Assembly: GCA_030428355.1 (NCBI GenBank)
Contig: JAUIBL010000002.1
Span: forward strand, 1 to 64,000
Direction of reading: 5' to 3'
Length of the DNA: 64,000 nt
From: Alphaproteobacteria bacterium
GTDB taxonomy: Bacteria; Pseudomonadota; Alphaproteobacteria; Rhodobacterales; Rhodobacteraceae
In this document: positions 53,553 through 62,902 of the stretch, one piece after another
Numbering within the stretch: the stretch's first letter is position 1
Layout: the number at the start of each line of letters is the position of its first letter
The notes under the pieces: model-generated
Database searches by the model: none
Seen by the model: only the letters and a program-made list of their open reading frames with translations
Told to the model about the DNA's origin: nothing
Made by a program: the position numbers and the translations under genes

Positions 53553-56500
53553 ATGAACGGTGAAACTAAAGACCTGAAGACCCTCCAACGCCTGTACGAG
53601 CAAGAAAAGACAGCCCGGCTTGACGCAGAGCGTCTCTTGGACGCCAAGAACCAGGAAATCACGGACATGAACCACCGTCTGATGGCCGAGGCCGAGGCGG
53701 TGCGATTTGCGCTTGCGGACATGGAAACCGTTCGACTGCGCGAGGCGAAAACGCTCAAGGAACGGCTGATCCTGTCGGAATCGCTGAAGGCGTTGAATGG
53801 CAAGGTCGGAGCCGACGAGGCCCTGCAGGCCCTGCTTGACGTGCTCAAACGGGACATCGGCGGGCGTGACTGCTTTTTCGTCCAAGCCGATGGCGCACAT
53901 ACGGTTGTTTCGGTTTGTGCTGACCGGAAACATGTGGGCCATGCCCTGCCTTTGCCGTCGGCGCTGATTGACCGTCCGCGACGGATTGCCCGGATTCCGA
54001 ACGTGATCGAGGGCCTGACCTGGCCCAGTGGTGCCGAGCTGCCCGCGTCGATGATGATCGTTCCGCTTGAGCTGCCTGACGAAAAACCCGGTGCGATCCT
54101 TCTGGGCTGCCCGTTGCCCGAGCGCTATTCCGCTGGCGAATTCAGAACGCTTGAACAGGTGGCGAAACTGGCTGCGCAGTCGCTGCTGGCGTTGCGCGAG
54201 GCGCGCCGAAATGAACTGCTTCTTGCGTTGATCGAAGGCAAACCGGTCGAGCATTCCGAGTCCGTGCTCGATGCGCCTCTGGAAACGGTTCACAACGCCT
54301 TTGCCCGCCTGACCGAAATGCAGGGTCAAGTTGTCGGAATTCTTGACGATCTGCTTGGCGCATCCCTGCAGGACGTCGATGCGGCCATCGACAAGGCGCT
54401 GGCGCACATGGGGGCCCTGACCGATACGGACCGGGTCTATGTGTTCCGGCTCAGGAATGATGGCGGTTTCATCGACAACACCCACGAATGGTGCGCCGCC
54501 GGAATCGAGCCTGCGATCGAGATGCTTCAGGACATTCCCGCTGACATGATCGATCATTGGCGTGCGACCTTCGAGGCCGGTCAGAATGTGCTGATCCCGG
54601 ATGTGTCGGCCCTGCCGGACGATGCTGCAGAGAAAGAGCTGCTGACGGCGCAGGGTATCCGGTCGCTACTGACGGTGCCGATGGTGGAAAACGACCAGTT
54701 CCGCGGGTTCGTCGGTTTTGATGCAGTGCGGTCCCTGCGGACATTTCTGCCGGGCGAAGTCTATCTGATCCGGTCCGTGGCCAAGGTGATCGTGTCGGTG
54801 CTGGCACGTCGCGATGCCGAGGAAAAACTGGTGCGGGCACATGCGGAGACGGTCTCGCAGCGCGCCCGGCTCGAGGCCGTTCTGTCGGCGATGCCCGACC
54901 TGATCGTCGAAATGGACCGCGAAGGCCGGTTCGTTTCCTGGCATTCCGGGACGATCATGATCCCACCCGCTCTTTTTGAGAAACTCCAGAACCGGACACC
55001 CGAAGAGAAATTGGACCCCGACCTGGCGCAAAGCCTGCGCGCGAAGCTTGACGAACTGAATGCAGGCGCGCGCGTGGTTGACCACACGTTCCAGGGCAAA
55101 CCCGGAGATTTTCTTGAGGGCTGGTGGCAATTGACCGCGTCCTCGATCGAAGATCAGGGCTATCTTCTGGCGCTGCGGGACATCACGCAGGAACGGAAAA
55201 AGACCGCCGAAATCGTGCGCCTGTCCGAGATTGTCCGACGCACGACGAACCTTGTTGTTCTGACCGACGCACAGAGACGCATCCAATGGGTCAACCACGC
55301 CTTCGAAAAGACCACGGGCTATCTCTTGCAGGACGTCATCGGGTTGAAGCCCGGCGACTTTCTGCAATCGGAACGCACCGACGCAGCGACTGTGGCCAAG
55401 ATGCGGGCCGCCCTGGCAAAACCAGAGCCGGTTCATGTCGAGATCCTGAACACGGCACGTGATGGGCGCGATTACTGGCTGTCGATCGACATCCAACCCC
55501 TGCATGACGAGACCGGGCAGCTTGAGGGCTTCCTTGCGGTCGAGGTCGACATCACCGAACGCCGCGCACAGGCCGAAACGCTTTGGCGCTCTGCCGCCGA
55601 GGCGGCCGCAGCGCGTGCCAATCTCGAAAAGGCGGTCGAGGCCCTGCCGGATGGGTTCGTGCTGTACGATGCCGACGACAGGCTGGTGATCTGCAACAGC
55701 CGCTTTCGTCACATCTATGCCTTGTCCGCCCCGGCTCTGGTCGCCGGAGCCAGTTTCGAGAGCATCATGCGGTATGGGCTTGGGGTGGGCCAATTTCCGG
55801 ACGCTGTCGGCCGCGAGGAGGCATGGCTGGCCGAACGTCTTGCGCAACACAGTGAACCGGACCGTGAATTCGAACAGTTGCTGCCCGATGGGACATGGCT
55901 GCGCGTGTTCGAAAAGGCCATGCCCGACGGTGGCCGGGTCGAACTGCGCGTCGACATCACCGAACTCAAACTGTCCGAGCAGCGCGCTCTGGCCGACCGG
56001 GCCGCGGCCATGGAAGCAAGCCTCGACGGCATTGCGATCACTGACCCCGATGGGGTGTTCCTCTATACCAACCGCGCGCATCTCGAGATGTTCGGCTATA
56101 CCGAGGAAAGCGATCTGGTCGGGCATCATTGGTCCAAACTCTATCGGCCTGACGAAGTCGCATGGATGCAGAGCAATGCCATGCCTGCGCTGATGCGCGA
56201 CGGCGGCTGGTCCGGGGAGGTCACGGGGCTTGCCAAGGATGGAAGCGTTGTCGATCAGGACGTGTCGCTGACGCGGAACGCGGATGGCGGATTGCTGTGC
56301 ATCACGCGTGACATCTCTGCAAGACGTCGGGAACGCGCGGAACGGGAACGTCTACTCAACGAATTGCAACTGGCGCAGCGTCGCGAAATGATCGGCCAGA
56401 TGGCGGCCGGACTGGCGCATGATTTCAACAACCTTCTCGCCATCATCTCGGGGGGCGCATCGCTCATACTCGAAGCGACGGATGCCCAGAGTCCGACGGC

Positions 56501-57515
56501 CATCGGGGCCTCGCGTGTGCTGGCCGCGTCGGATCAGGCGGCGGGATTGGTCAAGCGCCTTCTGACCCTTGGAGCACGGCAGTCCGAACGGGTGAACCTT
56601 GACCTGCGCCGCCCGGTTCAGGAAGCCGCAGAGCTGGTGCGCTCCAGTCTGCGCGCGCCGGTGCGCTTATCGCTGGACTTGCCGGACACTCCGGTCGAGG
56701 CGATTGCCGATCCCACCGATGTGCTGCAGCTCTTGCTCAATCTTGCGATCAATGCGCGCGACGCGCTGGGGGACAGGCACGGGAAGATCTCGATCCGTCT
56801 CACACCGCCGCACTGTGTTCAGACCGCACGCCACATGACGGTCGGTCGCATCGATCCGGCGCGTCGCTATGCCTGTCTGACAGTCGAGGATGATGGCCCG
56901 GGGATGCCGCCGCATGTCGCGACGCGCATCCTCACACCGTATTTCACCACAAAGGGCGACATGGGAACGGGGCTGGGCCTTGCCGTGGTCTCGTCGGTGA
57001 TCGAAGACAATGGCGGCGCGCTGTTTCTCAGAACGGCCGAGGGCATCGGCACGACATTCGATGTCTACTGGCCGGTCGATGCTGTCGAGGTGGTCTCTGC
57101 GTCGATCACTTCGGTCGAGGGAACAACCGGGCGTCTGGACGGGCGGATGGTGCTGGTCGTCGATGACCAGCCCGAAGTGTTGGACGTGATTACCGCCTAT
57201 CTCGAAGCCGCCGGGGCCGAGGTCGCGGCGTCGACCGATCCGCGGGACATCCTGGATGCTCTGCGGGACGATCCGTCGACTTGGGATCTGCTGGTGACCG
57301 ATTTCGACATGCCGGGGATCAACGGCGCACAATTGGCAGAAGCTGCAAAAACCGTCGCCCCTGGTTTGCCGATTGTTCTTGTCACGGCCCTTGCAGGTGA
57401 GGCCGGTCGGTCTGGCGCGCTTTTTGCCGCTGTTCTGTCAAAACCGATTGACCGTCAGTCGCTTGTACTTCAGGCGGAACTGGCCCTTTTGTCCAAAGTT
57501 GATCAGACCGGGTGA
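53553..57515 (+). CDS. Hybrid sensor histidine kinase with two GAF-like and four PAS-like domains plus receiver
   Basis: Cytoplasmic protein of 1320 residues. An N-terminal coiled coil (about 1-75) leads into a GAF-like domain (80-220), a second GAF domain (265-425; TDTDRVYVFRL), PAS domains near 440-555, 560-685, 695-800 and 815-925 (TNLVVLTDAQRRIQWVNHAF; DGIAITDPDGVFLYTNRAH), HisKA with His956 in LAHDFNNLLAIISGG, HATPase (GPGMPPHVATRILTPYFTTK; GLGLAVVSSVI) and a C-terminal receiver with phospho-Asp1250 (VTDFDMPG). No membrane segment is evident, fitting a role downstream of the soluble FIST sensor. The response regulator gene follows after 3 bp. Confidence 0.9.
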   Translation: MNGETKDLKTLQRLYEQEKTARLDAERLLDAKNQEITDMNHRLMAEAEAVRFALADMETVRLREAKTLKERLILSESLKALNGKVGADEALQALLDVLKRDIGGRDCFFVQADGAHTVVSVCADRKHVGHALPLPSALIDRPRRIARIPNVIEGLTWPSGAELPASMMIVPLELPDEKPGAILLGCPLPERYSAGEFRTLEQVAKLAAQSLLALREARRNELLLALIEGKPVEHSESVLDAPLETVHNAFARLTEMQGQVVGILDDLLGASLQDVDAAIDKALAHMGALTDTDRVYVFRLRNDGGFIDNTHEWCAAGIEPAIEMLQDIPADMIDHWRATFEAGQNVLIPDVSALPDDAAEKELLTAQGIRSLLTVPMVENDQFRGFVGFDAVRSLRTFLPGEVYLIRSVAKVIVSVLARRDAEEKLVRAHAETVSQRARLEAVLSAMPDLIVEMDREGRFVSWHSGTIMIPPALFEKLQNRTPEEKLDPDLAQSLRAKLDELNAGARVVDHTFQGKPGDFLEGWWQLTASSIEDQGYLLALRDITQERKKTAEIVRLSEIVRRTTNLVVLTDAQRRIQWVNHAFEKTTGYLLQDVIGLKPGDFLQSERTDAATVAKMRAALAKPEPVHVEILNTARDGRDYWLSIDIQPLHDETGQLEGFLAVEVDITERRAQAETLWRSAAEAAAARANLEKAVEALPDGFVLYDADDRLVICNSRFRHIYALSAPALVAGASFESIMRYGLGVGQFPDAVGREEAWLAERLAQHSEPDREFEQLLPDGTWLRVFEKAMPDGGRVELRVDITELKLSEQRALADRAAAMEASLDGIAITDPDGVFLYTNRAHLEMFGYTEESDLVGHHWSKLYRPDEVAWMQSNAMPALMRDGGWSGEVTGLAKDGSVVDQDVSLTRNADGGLLCITRDISARRRERAERERLLNELQLAQRREMIGQMAAGLAHDFNNLLAIISGGASLILEATDAQSPTAIGASRVLAASDQAAGLVKRLLTLGARQSERVNLDLRRPVQEAAELVRSSLRAPVRLSLDLPDTPVEAIADPTDVLQLLLNLAINARDALGDRHGKISIRLTPPHCVQTARHMTVGRIDPARRYACLTVEDDGPGMPPHVATRILTPYFTTKGDMGTGLGLAVVSSVIEDNGGALFLRTAEGIGTTFDVYWPVDAVEVVSASITSVEGTTGRLDGRMVLVVDDQPEVLDVITAYLEAAGAEVAASTDPRDILDALRDDPSTWDLLVTDFDMPGINGAQLAEAAKTVAPGLPIVLVTALAGEAGRSGALFAAVLSKPIDRQSLVLQAELALLSKVDQTG

Positions 57516-57518
57516 AGA

Positions 57519-58133
57519 ATGCGTGTCCTTGTAGCCGATGATCAGGAAATGTTGCGCGAACTGTTCGACGCGATGCTGTCCCGCGACGGGATCACGGTGT
57601 CCTTGGCCGAGGATCTCGATTCCGCCCTGGTCAAGGTGGCAGCATCAGACCCGTTCGACCTGATCCTTCTCGATTATCATATGCCGGGCATGGACGGTAT
57701 CGACGGCATCCGCCGGGCCATTGCAGCGGCGAAAGGTGCGCCTGTCGCGCTGATGTCCGGCAATTTGCCCAATCACGTGATCCGCGATGCGCTTGCGATG
57801 GGCGCGGCCGGGTTTCTGCCGAAAAAGCTGGCTTCGAACAGCTATGTTCAGGCGGTCCGCGCGATGGCCTCGGGGCAGATCGTCAACCTGCATGATGATG
57901 GGACACAGCCTCGTTTGTCACCGGTCGCGGCTCCGCAGGGGCTTCAGTTGACCAACCGCGAATTGGCGGTTCTCAAGCATCTCGATACAGGCAAGAACCT
58001 GTCTGACATCGCGATGGCGCTTGGGCTGAAAGACGTTACGGTCGGCTTTGTCGTCAAGACCCTGTGCCGCAAGTTCGACGCGACAGAACCGGGTGAGGCC
58101 GTGATCCATGCCCGGAACGCTGGTTTGCTGTGA
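57519..58133 (+). CDS. NarL/LuxR-type response regulator
   Basis: The 204-residue protein has a receiver domain (Asp7/Asp8, phospho-Asp52 in LLDYHMPGMDG, Lys in FLPKKL) and a LuxR-type helix-turn-helix (LTNRELAVLKHLDTGKNLSDIAMALGL). It begins 3 bp after the hybrid kinase stop and probably receives phosphate from it. It is convergent with the MarR gene, with only 19 bp between. Confidence 0.92.
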   Translation: MRVLVADDQEMLRELFDAMLSRDGITVSLAEDLDSALVKVAASDPFDLILLDYHMPGMDGIDGIRRAIAAAKGAPVALMSGNLPNHVIRDALAMGAAGFLPKKLASNSYVQAVRAMASGQIVNLHDDGTQPRLSPVAAPQGLQLTNRELAVLKHLDTGKNLSDIAMALGLKDVTVGFVVKTLCRKFDATEPGEAVIHARNAGLL

Positions 58134-58152
58134 CGACGGGAGCGATCCCGGG

Positions 58153-58653
58153 TCAGGCCGGGGTTGCAGGGGCAGGGCGCAGGTCCATTGCCGTGCGTGG
58201 CTTGGCTTCAGGATCATCATCCAACACGGTATGGATGTGGTCCATCACCCGGAAGAACGTCGCAAGGTCCTCTGGGCTGACAGCTTTGACCAGATGCCGT
58301 TCGATCTGCTTGGCAGCGGGAATGATGTCGGCCAAGGCGCGGTAACCCGCATCGGTCAATGAAATCGCAACCAGTCGCCCATCGCCTTCACCTTGCGTTT
58401 TCTGCACCAGGCCTTCCGCTTCGAGCCGCGACACGGCCCGGCTGACGCGGGGCTTTTCGAGATTGACGCAATTGTGGATGTCCCGGACCGACACCGCGCC
58501 ACAGCGCAGCAGATGCACCAGCACACGCCATTCCGCGACGACCAGACCGTGCGTCCGCCCGTATTCCACCGACAGCCGCCGACTGACCCGTTCGGACAGC
58601 ACGGCAAGGCGGTAGGGCAGGAAAGACGACAGGTGAAAGGTGTCGGGCGTCAT
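58153..58653 (-). CDS. MarR-family repressor of the homogentisate cluster
   Basis: The 166-residue protein has a winged helix (HGLVVAEWRVLVHLLRCG; VSRAVSRLEAEGLVQKTQGEGDGR with the wing) in the usual MarR frame. Start 58653 is used; the upstream in-frame extension crosses the promoter. It diverges from the MBL-fold gene that opens the homogentisate operon, resembling HmgR-type control. Candidate operators with TTGCAA/GTTGC half-sites lie in the 110-bp gap. Confidence 0.88.
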   Translation of the reverse strand: MTPDTFHLSSFLPYRLAVLSERVSRRLSVEYGRTHGLVVAEWRVLVHLLRCGAVSVRDIHNCVNLEKPRVSRAVSRLEAEGLVQKTQGEGDGRLVAISLTDAGYRALADIIPAAKQIERHLVKAVSPEDLATFFRVMDHIHTVLDDDPEAKPRTAMDLRPAPATPA

Positions 58654-58668
58654 GGCGGCTCCAAACTC

Positions 58669-58709
58669 GTTGCAAATGAAATGATATTGACTTTTGTTGC
58701 TTTTGCAAC
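58669..58709. promoter_or_regulatory. Candidate MarR operator: GTTGC-N4-GCAAC and nearby TTGCAA
   Basis: GTTGCTTTTGCAAC at 58696-58709 is a 5-bp-arm inverted repeat, and TTGCAA occurs at 58670-58675, about 26 bp away. The stretch between is A+T-rich (ATGATATTGAC) and may hold the promoter. The divergent position next to the MarR gene supports the role. Confidence 0.5.
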
Positions 58710-58763
58710 GACCAAGGTTGCGCAGCAGACTGCACCGCACAAATCAGGGAGAGACACGCAACA

Positions 58764-59708
58764 ATGGCCTTTGCATCGCAGGGTGACACCGCAGAAAAGC
58801 AGATTTCCTTCACCGAGATTGGCGATGGCCTCTATGCCTTCACCGCCGAGGGAGACCCGAATTCCGGTGTGATCATCGGCGATGACAGCGTGATGATCGT
58901 CGAAGCACAGGCCACACCCCGTCTGGCGCAAAAGGTCATCGACTGTGTGCGTAGCGTGACCGACAAGCCGATTTCCCACGTGGTGCTGACCCATTACCAC
59001 GCGGTGCGGGTGCTCGGGGCGAGCGCCTTCAACGCCGACCAGATCATCATGTCCGACGCCGCGCGCGGCATGGTGGTCGAACGCGGGCAGGAGGATTGGG
59101 ACAGCGAATTCCAGCGCTTTCCGCGTCTTTTTGAAGGCCACGAAAGCATCCCCGGCCTGACATGGCCCACCACCACCTTCAGCGACAGCATGACGGTCTA
59201 TCTGGGCAAGCGGAAGGTCGAGATCAAACAGATCGGCCGCGCGCATACCGCAGGGGACAGCGTGATCTGGGTGCCTGACAGCCAGACCATGTTCACCGGG
59301 GACATCGTGGAGTACCACTCGGCCTGCTATTGTGGCGATGGACATTTCGAGGAGTGGGGCGCGACACTGGATGCGGTCAAAGCCTATGACCCGCAGAGCA
59401 TCGCGCCCGGACGCGGTGACGCGCTGGTCGGCCGTGAAATGGTGGATGCAGCCCTAGCCAATACCCGCGATTTCGTCGACAGCACCTATAATGCGGTCAA
59501 ACCGATTGCTGCCAAGGGCGGAAGCCTCAAGGATGCGTGGGACGCGGTGCGGGATGCTTGCGATCCCAAGTTCAAGGATTACGCGATCTACGAACACTGC
59601 CTGCCGTTCAACGTCGCCCGCGCCTATGACGAGGCGCGCGGGATCGTGCATCCGCGCATCTGGACGGCGGAACGTGACCTCGAGATGTGGGCGCAACTGC
59701 AAGGCTGA
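58764..59708 (+). CDS. Metallo-beta-lactamase-fold hydrolase with degenerate metal motif
   Basis: The 314-residue protein has the MBL fold: DGLYAFTAEGDPNSGVIIGDD, VVLTHYHAVRVLG, QIGRAHTAGDSVIWVPDSQ and MFTGDIVEYHSACYCGDGHF. The usual THxHxDH motif reads THYHAVR, so the Asp and third His are missing, while the second-site RAHTAGD and FTGD are kept. It begins the homogentisate operon, preceded by GGGAGAGA. Its reaction is unknown; a thioester, lactone or maleyl intermediate hydrolysis is possible. Confidence 0.82.
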   Translation: MAFASQGDTAEKQISFTEIGDGLYAFTAEGDPNSGVIIGDDSVMIVEAQATPRLAQKVIDCVRSVTDKPISHVVLTHYHAVRVLGASAFNADQIIMSDAARGMVVERGQEDWDSEFQRFPRLFEGHESIPGLTWPTTTFSDSMTVYLGKRKVEIKQIGRAHTAGDSVIWVPDSQTMFTGDIVEYHSACYCGDGHFEEWGATLDAVKAYDPQSIAPGRGDALVGREMVDAALANTRDFVDSTYNAVKPIAAKGGSLKDAWDAVRDACDPKFKDYAIYEHCLPFNVARAYDEARGIVHPRIWTAERDLEMWAQLQG

Positions 59709-59737
59709 AGGCTGACTGAAGGGGGAGGAGACCCATC

Positions 59738-61351
59738 ATGCCGCTCGATGACCGTTATCAACTGGCGTTCAAGCTGTATCCCTACGCGCGCAGCACCGAT
59801 CAGGATGCGGCAGCACCCGTGCGCCATCCGGTGGTTGTGCTGGGGGGCGGGCCGATTGGCGTGGCCACGGCGCTTGATTTGGGCTTGCAGGGCATTCCGG
59901 TGGTCCTGCTCGATGATCACGAAGGCGTCGGGCAGGGGTCCCGCGCCATCTGCTTTGCGAAACGGACGCTTGAGATCGCCCATCGGTACGGGTGCGCGCA
60001 GCCGATGCTGGACAAAGGTGTGGTCTGGAACCTTGGCAAGGTGTTCCATGACGACCGGCAGGTTTACGAGTTCAACCTGCTCCCCGAAGAGGGCCACCGC
60101 TTCCCCGCCTTCATCAACCTGCAACAGCCCTATTTCGAACGCTTCCTTGTCGAACGCGTCCGCGAGGCGCAGACGGCGGGCGCGCCGATCGATCTGCGCG
60201 GAAAGAACCGGGTGGATGCGGTGGAGGTGCAGGACGATCACGTCATCCTCGACATCACCACGCCGGATGGCCCTTACCAGATCACTGCCGACTGGTTGAT
60301 CGGCTGTGACGGTGCCTCCAGCCCGCTCCGCAAGATGATGGGGCTCGATTTCGAAGGCCGGGTGTTCGAGGACAATTTCCTGATCGCCGACATCACGATG
60401 AAGGCGGATTTCCCCACCGAACGCTGGTTCTGGTTCGAGCCGCATTTCAAATCCGGCGACTCGGCACTTCTGCACAAGCAGCCCGATGGTGTCTGGCGGA
60501 TCGACTTCCAGCTTGGGTGGGACATCGACCGCAAGGAAGAACTAAAAGAAGAAAACATCCGCCGCCGTCTGGATGCGATGCTGGGGCCGGATGTGGAGTA
60601 TGAGCTGGTCTGGACCTCGATCTACACCTTCCAATGCCGCCGGATGAAAAAGTTCCGCCACGGTCGGGTGATCTTTGCCGGCGATGCCGCGCATCAGGTC
60701 TCGCCCTTCGGCGCGCGCGGCGCCAATTCCGGCATTCAGGATGTGGACAATCTGGGGTGGAAGCTGGGGCTTGTTCTAAACGAAAAAGCGCCTGAAAGCC
60801 TGCTGGACACATACGATCTCGAGAGGCGGTACGGGGCGGACGAGAACATCCTCAACTCCTCGCGCTCGACCGATTTCATCACGCCGAAATCGAAGATCAG
60901 CCATGTCTTCCGCAACGCGGTGCTCGATCTTGCCGAACATCACGCCTTTGCGCGTCCGCTGGTCAATTCCGGTCGGCTGTCGGTGCCATGCGTCTATGAC
61001 GGCCTGCCTCTGAACACGGACGATGCGCTGGCGGATGGCCCGGCCCGCACGCGCCCCGGTGCGCCGTGCCCGGATGCGCCATTGAGACAGGGGTATCTGC
61101 TGGATCACCTTGGCGGAGACTTCGTTCTGCTGGGCGTTGGTGTGGACGTGCCCGACACGCTGGAGGTCGAAGGGCTGACCGTCCGTTGTCTGTCCGTGCC
61201 TGCCGAGGGGGAGATCAAAGACCGGTATCTGGGCGATGCGCCCGCTGCCGTCTACCTGATCCGCCCCGACCAGCATGTCGCCGCGCGCTGGCCTGCCTAT
61301 GACGAAGCGATGGTCCGCGCCGCCCTGCGCCGCGCCATCGGAAAGGACTGA
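59738..61351 (+). CDS. FAD-dependent aromatic monooxygenase, MhpA-like
   Basis: Class A flavoprotein hydroxylase of 537 residues with the dinucleotide fold VVVLGGGPIGVATALDLGLQ, DWLIGCDGASSPLR, and GRVIFAGDAAHQVSPFGARG near residue 310-330, followed by an extra C-terminal thioredoxin-like region of about 130 residues as in 3-(3-hydroxyphenyl)propionate hydroxylase. Within this operon it probably hydroxylates a phenolic acid to feed homogentisate, for example 3-hydroxyphenylacetate, but the substrate is inferred. Confidence 0.87.
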   Translation: MPLDDRYQLAFKLYPYARSTDQDAAAPVRHPVVVLGGGPIGVATALDLGLQGIPVVLLDDHEGVGQGSRAICFAKRTLEIAHRYGCAQPMLDKGVVWNLGKVFHDDRQVYEFNLLPEEGHRFPAFINLQQPYFERFLVERVREAQTAGAPIDLRGKNRVDAVEVQDDHVILDITTPDGPYQITADWLIGCDGASSPLRKMMGLDFEGRVFEDNFLIADITMKADFPTERWFWFEPHFKSGDSALLHKQPDGVWRIDFQLGWDIDRKEELKEENIRRRLDAMLGPDVEYELVWTSIYTFQCRRMKKFRHGRVIFAGDAAHQVSPFGARGANSGIQDVDNLGWKLGLVLNEKAPESLLDTYDLERRYGADENILNSSRSTDFITPKSKISHVFRNAVLDLAEHHAFARPLVNSGRLSVPCVYDGLPLNTDDALADGPARTRPGAPCPDAPLRQGYLLDHLGGDFVLLGVGVDVPDTLEVEGLTVRCLSVPAEGEIKDRYLGDAPAAVYLIRPDQHVAARWPAYDEAMVRAALRRAIGKD

Positions 61352-61355
61352 CGCG

Positions 61356-61553
61356 ATGGCTTTGAACACCGCCCCCAACATTTCCGATCCGGACGGTTTC
61401 TACGCCGAATTGCTGGCCACACATGAGGGTTTGAGCGACGATGACAGCATCGCGCTGAACGCCCGTCTGATCCTGATCCTTGCCAACCATATCGGCGACC
61501 GCACGGTGCTGACCGAAGCGCTGGCCGCTGCATCGAAAGGAGACAAGTCATGA
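61356..61553 (+). CDS. DUF2783 small protein
   Basis: The 65-residue acidic helical protein reads [20 protein letters not shown], then [16 protein letters not shown]. It matches DUF2783, a family found beside the FAD monooxygenase and homogentisate dioxygenase genes in alphaproteobacteria. ATG 61356 lies 4 bp after the monooxygenase stop; its stop overlaps the hmgA ATG by 4 bp. Function unknown; a small accessory subunit is plausible. Confidence 0.85.
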   Translation: MALNTAPNISDPDGFYAELLATHEGLSDDDSIALNARLILILANHIGDRTVLTEALAAASKGDKS

Positions 61554-62899
61554 ATGCTCCGCACACATCCGGCCTGATCCAGGCCAAAGGCACGCTGACC
61601 GAGCCGGGATACATGCCCGGCTGGGCCAATGACTTCGAGACCGAGGCTTTGCCCGACGCCCTGCCGCGTGGCATGAACAGCCCGCAGAAGTGCAACTACG
61701 GCCTTTATGGTGAACAGCTTTCCGGCACCGCCTTCACCGCCAACCCGCCCGAACGCACATGGTGCTACCGAATCCGGCCCTCGGTCAAACATTCGGCCCG
61801 CTACGCTCGGGTTGATCTGCCTTACTGGAAAAGCGCGCCGCACATCCCCGAAGGCGTGACAAGCCTTGGCCAGTACCGCTGGGATCCGGTCCCGCACAGC
61901 GACGAACCGCTCACATGGCTGACGGGCATGCGCACCATGACCACGGCGGGGGATGTGAACACGCAGGTCGGCATGGCAAGCCACATCTACCTTGTCACCG
62001 AAAGCATGAAGGACGCCTATTTCTTCAGCGCTGACAGCGAGTTGCTTGTCGTTCCTCAGGAGGGACGCCTGCGCTTTGCCACCGAGCTTGGCATCATCGA
62101 CATCGAACCCAAGGAGATCGCGATCCTCCCGCGGGGTCTGGTTTACAGGGTCGAGGTTCTCGACGGTCCCTGCCGGGGCTTTGTCTGCGAAAACTACGGC
62201 CAGAAATTCGAACTGCCCGGGCGTGGCCCCATCGGGGCCAACTGCATGGCCAACCCGCGCGATTTCAAAGCACCGGTCGCAGCCTTCGAGGACCGCGAGG
62301 TTCCGTCGACCCTGACCGTCAAATGGTGCGGGCAGTTCCACGAGACAAAAATCGGACAAAGCCCGCTCGACGTGGTGGCCTGGCATGGCAATTACGCGCC
62401 CTACAAGTATGATTTGCAGACCTATTGTCCGGTCGGCGCGATCCTCTTCGACCATCCCGACCCGTCGATCTTTACCGTCCTCACCGCGCCTTCGGGTGTG
62501 CCGGGCACTGCGAATATCGACTTCGTTCTCTTCCGCGAACGCTGGATGGTGGCTGAAAACACCTTCCGCCCGCCGTGGTATCACAAGAACATCATGTCCG
62601 AGCTGATGGGCAACATCTACGGCCAGTACGATGCGAAACCGCAGGGATTCGTCCCCGGCGGCATGAGCCTGCACAACATGATGCTGCCCCACGGTCCGGA
62701 CCGCGAGGCATTCGAGAAAGCGTCGAACGCCAACCTTGGTCCCGACAAACTGGACCGCACCATGTCCTTCATGTTCGAAACGAGGTTCCCGCAGCATCTT
62801 ACTGAATTTGCGGGAAAAGAAGCGCCCTTGCAGGACGATTACATCGACTGCTGGGGAAGCCTTGAAAAGAAGTTCGACGGCACGCCGGGGAAGAAATAA
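61550..62899 (+). CDS. hmgA: Homogentisate 1,2-dioxygenase
   Basis: The 449-residue cupin dioxygenase has [19 protein letters not shown] at the N terminus and the iron-site segment [14 protein letters not shown], then [13 protein letters not shown], supplying His, Glu and His. It opens the homogentisate ring to maleylacetoacetate. The length is typical, and ATG 61550 overlaps the DUF2783 stop. Confidence 0.96.
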   Translation: MNAPHTSGLIQAKGTLTEPGYMPGWANDFETEALPDALPRGMNSPQKCNYGLYGEQLSGTAFTANPPERTWCYRIRPSVKHSARYARVDLPYWKSAPHIPEGVTSLGQYRWDPVPHSDEPLTWLTGMRTMTTAGDVNTQVGMASHIYLVTESMKDAYFFSADSELLVVPQEGRLRFATELGIIDIEPKEIAILPRGLVYRVEVLDGPCRGFVCENYGQKFELPGRGPIGANCMANPRDFKAPVAAFEDREVPSTLTVKWCGQFHETKIGQSPLDVVAWHGNYAPYKYDLQTYCPVGAILFDHPDPSIFTVLTAPSGVPGTANIDFVLFRERWMVAENTFRPPWYHKNIMSELMGNIYGQYDAKPQGFVPGGMSLHNMMLPHGPDREAFEKASNANLGPDKLDRTMSFMFETRFPQHLTEFAGKEAPLQDDYIDCWGSLEKKFDGTPGKK

Positions 62900-62902
62900 C
62901 CG

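Noticed and set aside
52461-54557. 698-codon minus-strand open frame opposite the FIST and hybrid kinase genes
   Set aside because: It spans two real genes and their intergenic gap, has no domain and the composition of a shadow frame.
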